Assembly (NCBI GenBank): GCA_030549495.1
Contig: JAUIRK010000641.1
Location: forward strand, 310,001-374,000
Direction: 5' to 3'
Length of the DNA: 64,000 nt
DNA from: Nectonema munidae
Lineage: Eukaryota > Nematomorpha > Nectonematoida > Nectonematidae
The translations under genes and the position numbers were made by a program. Below, piece after piece: positions 23,401 to 34,200 of the stretch; the stretch's first letter is position 1, and each line of letters starts with the position of its first letter. The notes under the pieces were generated by a model. It had not been told where the DNA came from and made no database searches. It saw only the letters and a program-made list of their open reading frames with translations.

Positions 23401-24130
23401 CCTCATGCGATCAGATCACCCAACACATCAATACCTTCACACGTTTCACTCATATTTATTTCTATACAGACTCCTTAAACATCACGCGCGATCTACACCT
23501 TATCAAAAACGTTTCCTTCTTTGCTTCCATCTGATTCTCAAAACTACGACTCCTCTCCACTCATTTCACTGTCTCCATTTTCTGGTGCCCCGCTCACTCC
23601 AACATACATGAAAACCTGCATGTTGACCATCTCGCCAAAAAAACCTTATCAAGACCCTGCATAACACATTTGACCTCAGTACATCCCAACGTCTTACTAC
23701 GCAACATTTCCATGCACACTCAAAACCAATGGCAAAACTCCCTCACCAACTCCACAAACACTCTGCTTTCGCGCATATCAAACATCAATACCATACACCA
23801 ATTTGGGCTTCGCACAAATACACTCCATCGAGATCTCTTATTAGGTGGCTCTCGGGTCATTGCCACTGCAAAACCTACTTTTTTCGCATTAAACTCTCAG
23901 ACAACCTGACGTGTCGGTTCTGCAACGCACTTTTCGAAACACCATATCACCTCGCCTTCCTCTGCCCATTCTTCATCTCACACCGACACAAATTTATCAA
24001 TGCATGCGCCTCAACCCTTGGCCACTTTCCCACTAATCTAAGCGACATCATTACTTACCCAGAACTCTTAAACTTACTCTCCGCCTTGATAGGCACTATT
24101 GAACCTATCCTTCACCTCAGCCCACAATAA
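20387..24130 (+). pseudogene. LINE 1 ORF2: endonuclease, reverse transcriptase, RNase H, interrupted
   Basis: Starts MLNFLHINLNHSSHSW at 20387. Endonuclease blocks include LNEPYT, IISTDCNARSFLWDHKENMR and the downstream SHIDITLAS. RT blocks: NWRPITILPVLGKLLEKVIR, HPSQFAYLPHRNTESVLSKL, SVLFLDIDNAFNSAW, STPQGGCLSDILWLILINPL and the catalytic CYSDDLLFSF (YSDD rather than the usual YADD) at about 21930-22440. RNase H: LRIFTDASKS (23250), YDAECEALITSCD, YFYTDSLNI and FWCPAHS. A C-terminal CRFCNALFETPYHLAFLCPF is a CCHC-like motif common in this group. Several frame changes make it inactive. Confidence 0.82.
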
Positions 24131-24419
24131 AACCAGCTATCCTTCTCTATATATTATTATTTCTAGAATACTCCTAACATTCTTCTCTTCAACCCCCATC
24201 AAGCAATTTGCAAGCATATCAATTAAATTTGGAAAGTGCTTTGACATCTCTACCTACCTACCTACTAATATATGTGGCCTGGCAAGAAAATGGGTGACAT
24301 AAAATTATATAACAATACCCTATTACCATTCTCGTTCAAACTTAAATATCTGTGTATCTTTTTATTTTAAGCATTTATTTAATATTATTTTTAATTTCAA
24401 GTTTTTATTTGTAAATAAA

Positions 24420-24514
24420 GAACATATTTGTGTGTATTTGGGTATATTTTGTGTGTATTTGGCTATAATTTGTGTGTATTTGGCTATATTTTGTGTGTAT
24501 TTGGGTAAAAAGTC
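24420..24514 (+). repeat. Short tandem repeat, GTGTGTATTTGGSTATATTTT unit, with right inverted arm
   Basis: Four copies of a roughly 23-bp unit (GTGTGTATTTGG followed by CTATATTTT variants) from about 24428, the last merging into GTATTTGGGTAAAAAGTC, the right arm of the inverted repeat whose other arm is at 19064. Could be a 3' tail of the LINE or the subterminal array of a separate element. Confidence 0.65.
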
Positions 24515-25079
24515 CTAGCACTATGACATTATTTATAAAAATATATAATGAAGTATTAAATTTTGTTTACAAATTAAACAGTATAAAAATTTCTACAATC
24601 AAAAAATAAAAGAATTAGATTTTATGATTAAATTATTATTATAGATTTAAAATAGTAAACAAACAACCTTATTTAATTTTTTTAGATTTTAGAAGAAAGG
24701 ATAAATTCATTAGCCATAACAATGAATTGAAAGTACTGAGAACAGAAGCCTACCCAGAAATTTCTTCTAGGGAATGGGGGCAAAGTTGGAGTCTAATTAA
24801 TTTAAAAAAGTTTTAACTATTTCAAAAACTTATTAGTTAAGTTTATTCCAATCAGTAACGGTTGCAATTCTTACCTCGCTCTTCAGCTTCTGAATTTATT
24901 TGACGACAAAAACAAACAACGCCAAAAAAAATGAGATCTTCATTACTTGAAAAGAAAAAGTTTGACTAACAACAAATGAGAAAATTTTTTTCTAAAATTT
25001 ATATAATTTTGCAAAAAGTTTTTGACTTGAAAAACAAAAATAAGAAATTGTTGACTTCTTTAAAATGTAATTCTTTTTT
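24515..25079. other. AT-rich spacer between the two LINEs
   Basis: No coding frame or clear repeat end. Composition reverts to the genome background, unlike the G-poor LINEs on both sides. Confidence 0.45.
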
Positions 25080-25111
25080 GTTTAGTGTGTTTCTTGGAAA
25101 ACACACTAAAC
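25080..25111. repeat. Perfect hairpin at the 5' border of LINE 2
   Basis: GTTTAGTGTGTTT and AAACACACTAAAC form a 13-bp stem around a loop of about 6 bases. It lies immediately before the point where LINE 2 coding sequence begins. Confidence 0.7.
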
Positions 25112-27100
25112 CATCGCAAAATTGCAACAACAAACTTTCTCGACATTGATAATGCTTTCAACTAGGCTTAGCATCCCATATTTCTATTCAACTTTATCTA
25201 AAACAATTACCCTTTATACCTCAGCAAGTTGATTCAAAGCTATCTCAACAAACGCATACTTATCCTGCATCACAACAACAACACTTACATAAAACAACTC
25301 TCGCTCTCTAGCCCCCAAGGCGGCAGCCTCTCAGACATTTTATGGTTCATCCTCATTAATCCACTCCTAGATGATATTAATTCCAACTCACACTTCGCAC
25401 AATGCTACTCTGACGATATTCTCTTTACCTTCTCCAACGAGGACCAGTAAACCAATTTGAACAACGCTACCACCCTTTTGACGAATATTAATTCCTTAGC
25501 ATCTAAATACAAAATTCAGTTTAACCAAAGTAAACTGAACATCATACATTTCACAAGGAAAAGAATCTTACCACAACCCCTAGTCATGCCCACACCAATC
25601 ACACTAGTAATCCAAATAAAATATCTCGGAGTCATTTTTCTATCAAATCTTAAATTCTCAGCAAACATCAAAAACCTACACACTAAACTCACGCCTATCA
25701 TTTTCTCCTTCAAAAAAGCCATCTCCTACAAATGGGGACTAAACCCGAAAATTTCAAAATATATTTATACATCAATTATTTTACCCATAATTCAATACGG
25801 TATCCTCTCCTGGGGTTTCTCCCTAAAGCTGCTTAATACTAGAATTATTCTCAATAAAATTCACCGTACCTGTCTCCTCACAATCACTAACGCGTATCAC
25901 ACCACACCTACCTCAAAACTTGAACTCCTTACACACACTCTACCAATTCTATACAAACTACACTTAACTCTAGTAACACTATACTCGAAAACTTTCAAAT
26001 CGATGAGCCCCATTCACGTTTTCACCACACCCTACTCAACTTCATCCCTTATACTCTCATTTTACGAAACCATATGTGCCAAGTAGATACCAAACCTAGC
26101 TCACTATTCCATATCATCTGAAATCCATCCCATCTTCCATTTAAACCCTTCAGATGAATTACCCTACATATTAAACATATGCAAACATAAAAACATTGCT
26201 ACCAAACTAATCAAAATGCATCGCACTAATCCCAACTCACCATATAATCTTTTCATCTTTACTGACGGTTCCAAATCCACTCACCATGCTACTGGTGCAT
26301 ATGCCTTCTTTATCACCAACTCATTAACCGCCTTTTTCTCTGAGGTCCTTCACACCGACAACAACACTTTATCTTATGAAACAGAAGCGTTAGCAATTTT
26401 AGCCGCTTGCAGCCATCTATTAGACAACATCGAAACATATCGCCACAACTTTAGTCACATTCATCTTTACACAGACGTTCAAAACATCATTAACGATCTC
26501 AATCATAAAATTCCGTTGTCATGTCATAGCATAGCCACCAAACTCACCCAACTAGCTCAACATTTCAACATCACCATCACCTGGTCTCCCGGACATCCTA
26601 CATGCACCGGAAACAACATAGTGAATCAATTATCCAAACCATTAACATCGAACACAACCTTAACCATTGTAATCAAATCTTCAACACATACATCCATACT
26701 TAACAATTGGTCATCCCTCAACATTTCTCCTCCTCTAATCAATTTTGCGATTAATAATAAAAGCATTTTTCGCGCACGCAACACAATTAGATGGCTCTCT
26801 TTTCACTGACCAATCAATGCTTACTTTTACAAATTCAAACTACACAACAACCCACTTTGTCGTTTTGGTTGCAGAGAAATAGAAATACCAATACACATCA
26901 TCCTTCTATGCCCCATCTTTCAAAATATACGAACCAAATTACTCAAATTCTGCCACTTATATTTCAATGGTATCCCCAACTCCATTTATGACTTTCTATA
27001 TCACCCTTCAATTCTCCAAGAACTCTCAATCCTAATAAACATAATAGAACCAATTCTTAAAGCACACCAAAATCTTATCCCTCCATCACCAAACTCCTAA
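25112..27100 (+). mobile_element. LINE 2: 5'-truncated relative of LINE 1 (RT and RNase H), broken
   Basis: Starts within the RT around TTFLDIDNAFN (25128-25160), continues with SSPQGGSLSDILWFILINPL, CYSDDILFTFSNEDQ and IKYLGVIF (25310-25650), and a thumb region to 26086. RNase H from 26216 shows LFIFTDGSKSTHHATGAYAF, LSYETEALAILAACSH, HIHLYTDVQNI and TWSPGHPTCTGNN, keeping the catalytic D-E-D pattern. The C-terminal CRFGCREIEIPIHIILLCP lies near 26857. It shares the YSDD box and G-poor sense strand with LINE 1 but is clearly a different subfamily by sequence. Several in-frame stops and shifts. 5' truncation is the normal outcome of LINE insertion. Confidence 0.78.
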
Positions 27101-27525
27101 TCTCATATATCACCCCTTTAAACAACACTTCTACATTTTCTTTCCTTTTATTTTGCTCCTTTAGAACATAACAACACCACCCCCCCCCCCTGTGGGTAAG
27201 CTCCTGACTGAGAATGAAAAATTTTTTCGATGCAAACTAATTTTTTATTGGTTGAAATAAATACACTATATACATGCATGCGAAATACGTGAATCAAATA
27301 TATTGAGATTTGTTGTTTTGCTTTTTCAGAGTTTTCGTATGTGCACATGTACAAGCATAAACAGATCTACATGGACTAATATTTTGGTCTGCTAACTAAT
27401 TAGTGAATTAAAATGCGTGAATATGTTGGGGGTTTTGGACGGCAGCTTTATAGAAGTCACCGATGATAAAGCGGTCTGCATCTTCAGGTGTCGTAGGCCG
27501 CACTGAGACAAAACTTTGAAATCAA

Positions 27526-27593
27526 GTTGAGGGCCACAAAATATTATTCCGAGAGCCGCAGTTGGCCCGCGGGCCGGGACATTGATACCTCTG
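27526..27593. mobile_element. Isolated hAT terminus (Charlie-like 5' end)
   Basis: GAGGGCCACAAAATATTATT, GTTGGCCCGCGGGCCGGGAC and ATTGATACCTCTG match the usual 5' end of the hAT group whose 3' end is at 16543. Reverse-complemented it begins CAGAGGTATCAA, pairing with GAGGGGTCTCAA on the left. I see no convincing 8-bp duplication, so the pairing is an inference. Confidence 0.55.
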
Positions 27594-29729
27594 AGTCTGG
27601 ATAATTTATAACGTAGGTTCTATATTTAACACACTCCTAAAATTTATATTTTTATATAGTGTCAAATACATAACACATTTATGTATTTAGTTATTGATAA
27701 AGATTGTAACTTGATTGAAAATCATCCATTAAAATTTTTATTAATAAGGAGGAAATTTTCTTCAAATTTAAGATAATTGTAATACAATATCAACCATGCT
27801 TATTTAATTTTTGTACTACATTTTGAGCATTAAAGTGATGCATACCAAAAAATCTTTTTTTCTCCTCTAATCACGCCTAATGTCAATGTCATACTTCAAA
27901 CTATTATCACTCATGAATGTTTTACTGAATTTAAAAATATCCACAAATAACTTCTAAATCTTGCACGCTAAACTACATATCCACAAAACACTTGTAAATG
28001 GTTACAACAGATGCTAGCATTCAAAACTGACATCAACTCCCTTTTCACGCAAAAACTATCCCAATGAGAAAAAGCATATTCTTCTTTAGAAAGAAAGCTT
28101 ACACAATAATGCAAGCCTTAAGGAAATTAAGGCACCATCCTTTAGGACGATATTTTATATTAGTTACAGACTAGAAAACATTTTCTTACAATTTTAAACG
28201 GCATTTTTGTAAAATCATAAATTTTTTAGGTGGTGAATAAACTTTACGTCCCATGTTTATGATGTTATTTATATCATAAGTAACCAGCCTTGCACAAGAT
28301 TTTATTAGAAACAAAAACCATTGTCAATTCAAAAAGTAGGGCCTCCCTTCTTAGTCCAAGAATTACAATAGTATTTGCAAAAACTAGGAGTTGCGTTGAG
28401 TCGCACTACATGATAGAGAGCTTTTGTTTAACATTAAAACCATGGAATTTAGATGTAAAAGAATGGGAGTTAGTTTTGAAGGATGCTTTTCATTCCATTC
28501 AATCTTTGCTATGAATTTGACCATTTTTCAATTGGTGTAAAATAGTAAAAAAGATGATTATGAATGATTCATGAGGAATACGAATTTTGAATAAAGGTTG
28601 GTTAGTAAATATCTATTCATATGGCCTGATAATGTTAACAAAAAAGCCATTATCAACAAGAAGATTCTCTTGAAAAGATAAGCTCTGAAATCGGGTAAAT
28701 TTTGTGCCAAATAAATCCCTGAAAAGGCTTTATTTGAGGATAGATTGAAGAAAATAATTTCTGATTAGAATAGAGCTATTAAAAAAGGATGATTATAGAA
28801 TGAAGACAGATATTAGAAACAATATAAACTAAAAGCGTATGACATACATTATATATTAATAACGAATTTGTAACCGACGCAATGGAGGTCCTTTCGAGAT
28901 ATATAGTTCAAAGTTGTCTTTTTAATTAGTACAAAAAGGGAAGGATAAACTAAGGAGCGCCAAAAATGTCAAGTTTAGTTAGAATAGCACCCAGTAATCT
29001 TTTTTACTATGTCATTTTATTAAAACAATTTTTATATGCTTTTTACAGTTGTATTATTTATTTTTCAACAGGAAATAAATTAAAAATTCTATGATAAGAA
29101 TAAATCTAATTTTGTCATAAGCAAACATGATTTGAGTTCGTCTTAAATAGAAATTTGGTTCCATCCCTATTGATGACATGGATAGAAAATTACATTATCG
29201 ATTTGGCTAACCCTATTCGCGACGGGCTATTTTCATTTCCTCAGTGAGAGGGGGATTGATTTTAATGTTGAATGGAAATTATATTAAAAAAAATATGTGA
29301 AGATGGAGAATTTTCAGTTTATGGTAAATGATTATGATTTCAGATTTTTTTTTGTTTTTATACTTGAACCAAATAATTTAATTGTTTATAGAAATCAAAC
29401 AAAAAATTGTTATTTAAAAAATTAGACATCATAAAATAATTCTTAGCAAATTCCTAAAATATCGGATAAATCAAATACTTGAATTAAGAACATTTTACCC
29501 TTACTCGAAACACAAATTTGTTGTAAATACAGTTGATATTTATTTGAGCCGAACGCAACATCTCTGAAAAAGTCGCTTAGAAGGTCTTTTCCAATTCTGA
29601 GGTTTGTCCTTGAGTGACTTCTGGTTTTAAAAGTTATTTAATGGATAACGCCACTAAAGAAGACATCTTCTTTCTCCTCTTTGATTTTGCCTCCATTGTT
29701 GCTTCTAACATAACAAGAGAGTTAATAGG
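27594..29729. other. Intergenic DNA with one unassigned ORF (28290-28514)
   Basis: Mostly AT-rich DNA. A plus frame at 28290-28514 opens at TTG and ends SIQSLL; it includes KPWNLDVKEWELVLKDAFHS, which looks protein-like (vaguely like the C-terminal helix of adenosine-deaminase-type enzymes), but upstream there is no acceptor-linked partner exon I can support. It may be a decayed fragment. Confidence 0.3.
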
Positions 29730-29879
29730 ATTTTTAAAACATAACATTCATATAAAACAACTTTTCACAAGTAAGAAAAAGCAGCAGTTTGAGGCCATTT
29801 ATAATATAAAAACTGAAAGGACATAAAAGCTATAATTTAAATATAATTTATATAAGCTATAATTTTTTAATAGTAGCAT
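29730..29879. repeat. 150-bp direct repeat, copy 1
   Basis: From ATTTTTAAAACATAACATTC to TTTTTTAATAGTAGCAT, identical to 30941-31090 except for about one base (AAACTGAAAGG here, AAATTGAAAGG there). Copies are exactly 1211 bp apart in the same orientation. Near-identity implies a recent event. No inverted ends or coding content inside. Confidence 0.85.
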
Positions 29880-30940
29880 GAAACAGTGCCTCATGGTTTT
29901 TCAATGTTTTTTTAAGTTTAGGAATCTTGTCATGATCAAATTTTTCAGGCTAGCTAAGGAAAAGCAAAGTAGAAAAATAATGGTGAAGTGACATGTGGAG
30001 ATAGATCAAGTTATAAAATAGAGAACAGTTGTTTCTGGAATTCACACATAAATATACCGCTGAAAGAGAAGGAATTTATTGTTTTCCAAACACATTTATG
30101 TTCTAATAACATTTTCTATATTTTATTGAAATCTTCTAGCTATCTTTGACATTATAACGCTTTCAAAGTTAATTTTAACGAAAATTTTTCGTCTCAAGTT
30201 TAAACGTGAATGAAAATTTTGACTTTGTTAGTTTACAATTAGCGATTTTGAGCCCAGATTTCATAGAATTTTACTGAATATTGAGGAAGACAAAAATCTC
30301 GTCATTATCAAAGAGGTTGATATTGTGATAAAAAATTCTATACAGATTCAACATATTTTCGGAAAAAAATCTTTAATGAGATAACTAAATAAAATATAAT
30401 TAGGCAAAAATTTTAAAATGCAAAAAAGTAAATTTATTTTAAGGATAGACAATTAAATTCGATTTTTTTTGAAATAGAATTAACTTTTTTTATTTTTTTT
30501 TGAAGCCTAATCATCAAGTTTATTAAATTTAATTAAAAAAGTGCAGGAGTTATATAAAATTAAAACCATGAATTTAAATTAGCAAGGAGTATTTTGGAAT
30601 TGAAAATTTGATTATAAAATATAGTAAAAAAATGAATGGTTTCAAAAAGTTTAGGTTGTCATATTAGCCTTCTTTAATTTTATTTTGAAAATACTATCAA
30701 TTCTTTTTACAAAAAAAGCTATACGTACAGAAATTTTCAATGTAAGTCAAAATCATAAATTTGTTGGAAGGCTTTTAGTGTTAATAGTATTAATTCAGTT
30801 TTTGTTTCTTGTTTAGTTTTCAAAAATAATTTTATTTGAAAAGAGCAGACTGTATTTTAAATTTTAAAGGTTGACTTTATCTCCTCAAATTTGATGAAGT
30901 TTTAGATAATCAAATATATAAAACGTGGGAACTACTTTTA

Positions 30941-31090
30941 ATTTTTAAAACATAACATTCATATAAAACAACTTTTCACAAGTAAGAAAAAGCAGCAGTT
31001 TGAGGCCATTTATAATATAAAAATTGAAAGGACATAAAAGCTATAATTTAAATATAATTTATATAAGCTATAATTTTTTAATAGTAGCAT
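30941..31090. repeat. 150-bp direct repeat, copy 2 (just 3' of GPD2)
   Basis: Same sequence as 29730-29879. It lies 86 bp beyond the GPD2 stop codon, probably in or next to the GPD2 3' UTR. A CT microsatellite (31112-31132) separates it from the last exon. Confidence 0.85.
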
Positions 31091-31176
31091 AAATAAATAT
31101 AGTGATATTCTCTGTCTCTCTCTTTCTCTCTTTAACGTTGATGTGATAGGGTTGAGGCAAAAAACACTTCCAATTG

Positions 31177-31287
31177 TTACATACCACCTCCACTACGCTC
31201 CACATTTCTCAAGCCTTTATCAACAATGTTTGCAGCAATTGCAAATCTAGAATAGGAAATCTGTCCTTGCTTCAGAGCACTCATTAG
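31177..31287 (-). CDS. GPD2: GPD2 exon 15: C-terminus and stop
   Basis: 36 codons plus [23 protein letters not shown] then [16 protein letters not shown]. This corresponds to the human LMSAIQKGRVSGSRLAIL... end with SCGGL. Acceptor ACTTTAG at 31288. Too short for ordinary ORF detection, found by following the gene downstream. Confidence 0.92.
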   Translation of the reverse strand, partial: LMSALKQGQISYSRFAIAANIVDKGLRNVERSGGGM

Positions 31288-34200
31288 CTAAAGTTTATAT
31301 AAAAAAATACAGTACAGTATAATAAAAGAGTAGAAAATTTGTTTTTAATGTCAGTGGCCTTCCAGCTAATTGGTAAGTATAAAAGTGAATCACGTTACTT
31401 CATACTAACCAACATATTATTCATATATACTATACATATAAGTAGACCTGCGAGTAATTAATATGGATAATAAATATCCAACATTTAAATATCATTCTTT
31501 ATCTTCATAATTTTATGATCTATCAAGTGTAGAAGAGTGGATATATTTAAACGCGAAAACGGAAAAAAATTAATGAGAAAATAAGGGTATTGCTAAAATA
31601 TGCGCAGCAACTTTGAATTGAAAAAAACTTGTTAAGAAACTCCTATAAAACTTGTTAAAAAGAATAAAATATAAGTTCAAATATCACTGGTTCATTTTTT
31701 AATTTAAATTCTAGCGTTTTGACCATTTTATTATACTTTGTTATGATTTTTCAGATTATTATTATTAGTTTTGAAACTTTATTTGTTCCAGGCATTACTT
31801 TTTAAATTATATGTTTTTGTCTCAACTATTCTCCCTAAACATTCTTATCTTCTTAATTTACAACAGTACATATAGTTCGCTTGGAAAGGTATTTTTTAAG
31901 TTTTGATTACAGAAAAAGATTAAATACAGAATGTGCAGAAAAAACTTGGTCTTGAAAAAATATGCTTCAACGATATTGAGACTCTGACAATAATTATGGT
32001 AAAAAAAATTGGCACTTGGAACAGGAAACATAAGACAAATTGATTATTTTTCTACAAAGCTCACACTTCATTGAAAATTGTTTGCCAGAAAAGCAATCCT
32101 AAAAATGTTCATGAATATATAATTGTTTATAATTATATATTAAAAATAACCTGAAAACTTCTAGATGGAATAAGTTTATATTATCAACTTGAAAATAAAT
32201 TAAATTACAAACTAACTGGAACAGAAAAAGTTACAAATCTTACTACTAAATTTTAATTAAAACTTTATAAATGATATAAATTAAGAATAAAAAGTTCAAA
32301 CACCCAAATTTTTTATTTAAAAATGAACCAGTGATATTTGAACTTATATTTTTTTCTTTTTAACAAGTTTTTTTCAATGCAAAGTTGCTGCCCATTGATT
32401 ATAAAATTCAAATTTGCATCCAGGAAATTTTATCTTAAGTCTAAATTATTTCAAAAAACTGTATAAAAAAATGACCTATTTTAAAATTATAGACAGGACC
32501 TCTCGATGAGGGTTGATAAAAAAATTATTATGGGCCATTAAAATTTTTTCAAGTCATAATGAGTTCTACAACGTACAGTTAAAAATTACATATGGTTTTC
32601 ATATAGGCGTACATATTTTTATTGGGCGAAAAATACCTTTAAAGTTCGAAAGTGGAGTAAAAAGCCATGGTCCGTACTGCGAGGGTGTGAGTTAGAAGTG
32701 TTGGTTGATTAGTTCATCATTTATACTAATATAAGTGTGGTATCTTGAGTATTATGCGACTATATAATTTTTCTTCTTAAAACACGATTTTACCGCATAA
32801 AGTAGAGCCTCCATTATCGAAGCTTTCAAAATTGAACAAAAAGCTACTAAAATTGACGTACGCGAACTTCTTTATTGTTAAATTTGCACATTTTTACAAA
32901 GTTTTCAGTAGATAAAAAATTTTTGGTTGAATGAAATTAGTGTACAATGGAAAAATGCAGACAATCATTTATCTGCATCACGTTAATGTTCTTTGATCTA
33001 TTTTTTTTATAAATAAGAAATCAATGTAAATTAAATGAAGAGACAGAGTAAAAAGGAAGAAATGCATTGCAGTTGGCTGAATTGCGCATGTGATAAGGAA
33101 AGTAAGAGAGGGTCAGAAAACATAGCAGGTTTAGTGCTTTCTTATTTCCGCACTTTTTACTAGTAGACTTAAAGTTATGGACTGCCCATTTGCTCATCCA
33201 AACAATCACATGTCTCCCTTGCCGAACGGATACTCGCGGTTCCATCTCGCGTATCATGAGAGTTTCTTTTTTGAGAGAGAGAAGACAAAGAAGAATTCCA
33301 AGAATTAATCAATGATTATGTTATTCTTGTTGACTCCTATATTTTACTATCTCATTAAAAGCAAAATCTTAGTGATTAATAAACTGAGTGATCACTTAGC
33401 CTGAAAGTGGACACAGAGTCAGTATGAGGAAATTTTAAAACACTCTCTCAACAGTAACGATGAATAAGCGGTGTACCAACCAAACTGCACGGCAGCCCGC
33501 ATATGGTATTGTTAGATCCTTGTGTAGGTTCCACTTAAGACGGATCAACTATTAAACTTAATAACGATTGACTTGATGATTTCAGCAATAATTGTGGCTT
33601 GTATGATTTTTACAATTTCATGCATTTTTTAATTCAAAGGAAAGAAGTTTTCCTTTGCATACTTTCTACACGTTATGTACAAAAATAAAAATAATAGCTT
33701 TGGAAAATTTTAATCTCGGGTATTAAAAAAAATTAAATAAAAATTTTTTTAAATGAACTTTAGCTAAACTTCAAAGAAATTTTCAGCAGAAATGCACATC
33801 TCTGAATAAATATTTTCTTATAAATTTTTATTATCCGAACCCCATAAGTTCCTAAAACCAGTTAGGACAGTTTCTTAGTTTATAGTCCGTTTCTAGTCCA
33901 CCCGATAAAAACAAAATCACTATAGTCAATCTTTTAATTACGTATAGGAAAATAATTGAAAGACTTATCAATAAAAATATCAAAAAAATTAAACAATTGT
34001 TACTTTTCTATTTATGAATAAGGGATATAAATAAATATACCTGTAAAAATTCAACAAATTCAATTTGCCCATTTTTGTTCAAATCCACTTCATTCAATAT
34101 GCTGTGTAATTCTTCTTCATCGATGTCTCGATTATCTGCTTTCTAAGTTCAAAGAAAAAAAATTCAAACAGAATATGTGTGATAACTAATAATATAAACT

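Larger units (their letters stand above)
19244..24300 (+). mobile_element. Non-LTR retrotransposon (LINE, I/LOA/R1 group), near full length, broken
   Basis: Two-ORF LINE: ORF1 with CCHC zinc knuckles (to 20409) and ORF2 with AP endonuclease, reverse transcriptase and RNase H (20387-24130). The presence of RNase H and gag-like knuckles points to the I superfamily. The sense strand is strikingly poor in G and rich in C and A, unlike the surrounding AT-rich DNA. There are many frame changes. The 5' end is taken where the composition changes; the 3' end is uncertain near 24300. Confidence 0.8.

Noticed and set aside
29730-31090. The 150-bp direct repeats as ends of a long-terminal-repeat element
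   Set aside because: No target duplication, no TG..CA ends, no primer site and no coding sequence in the 1.06 kb between them.
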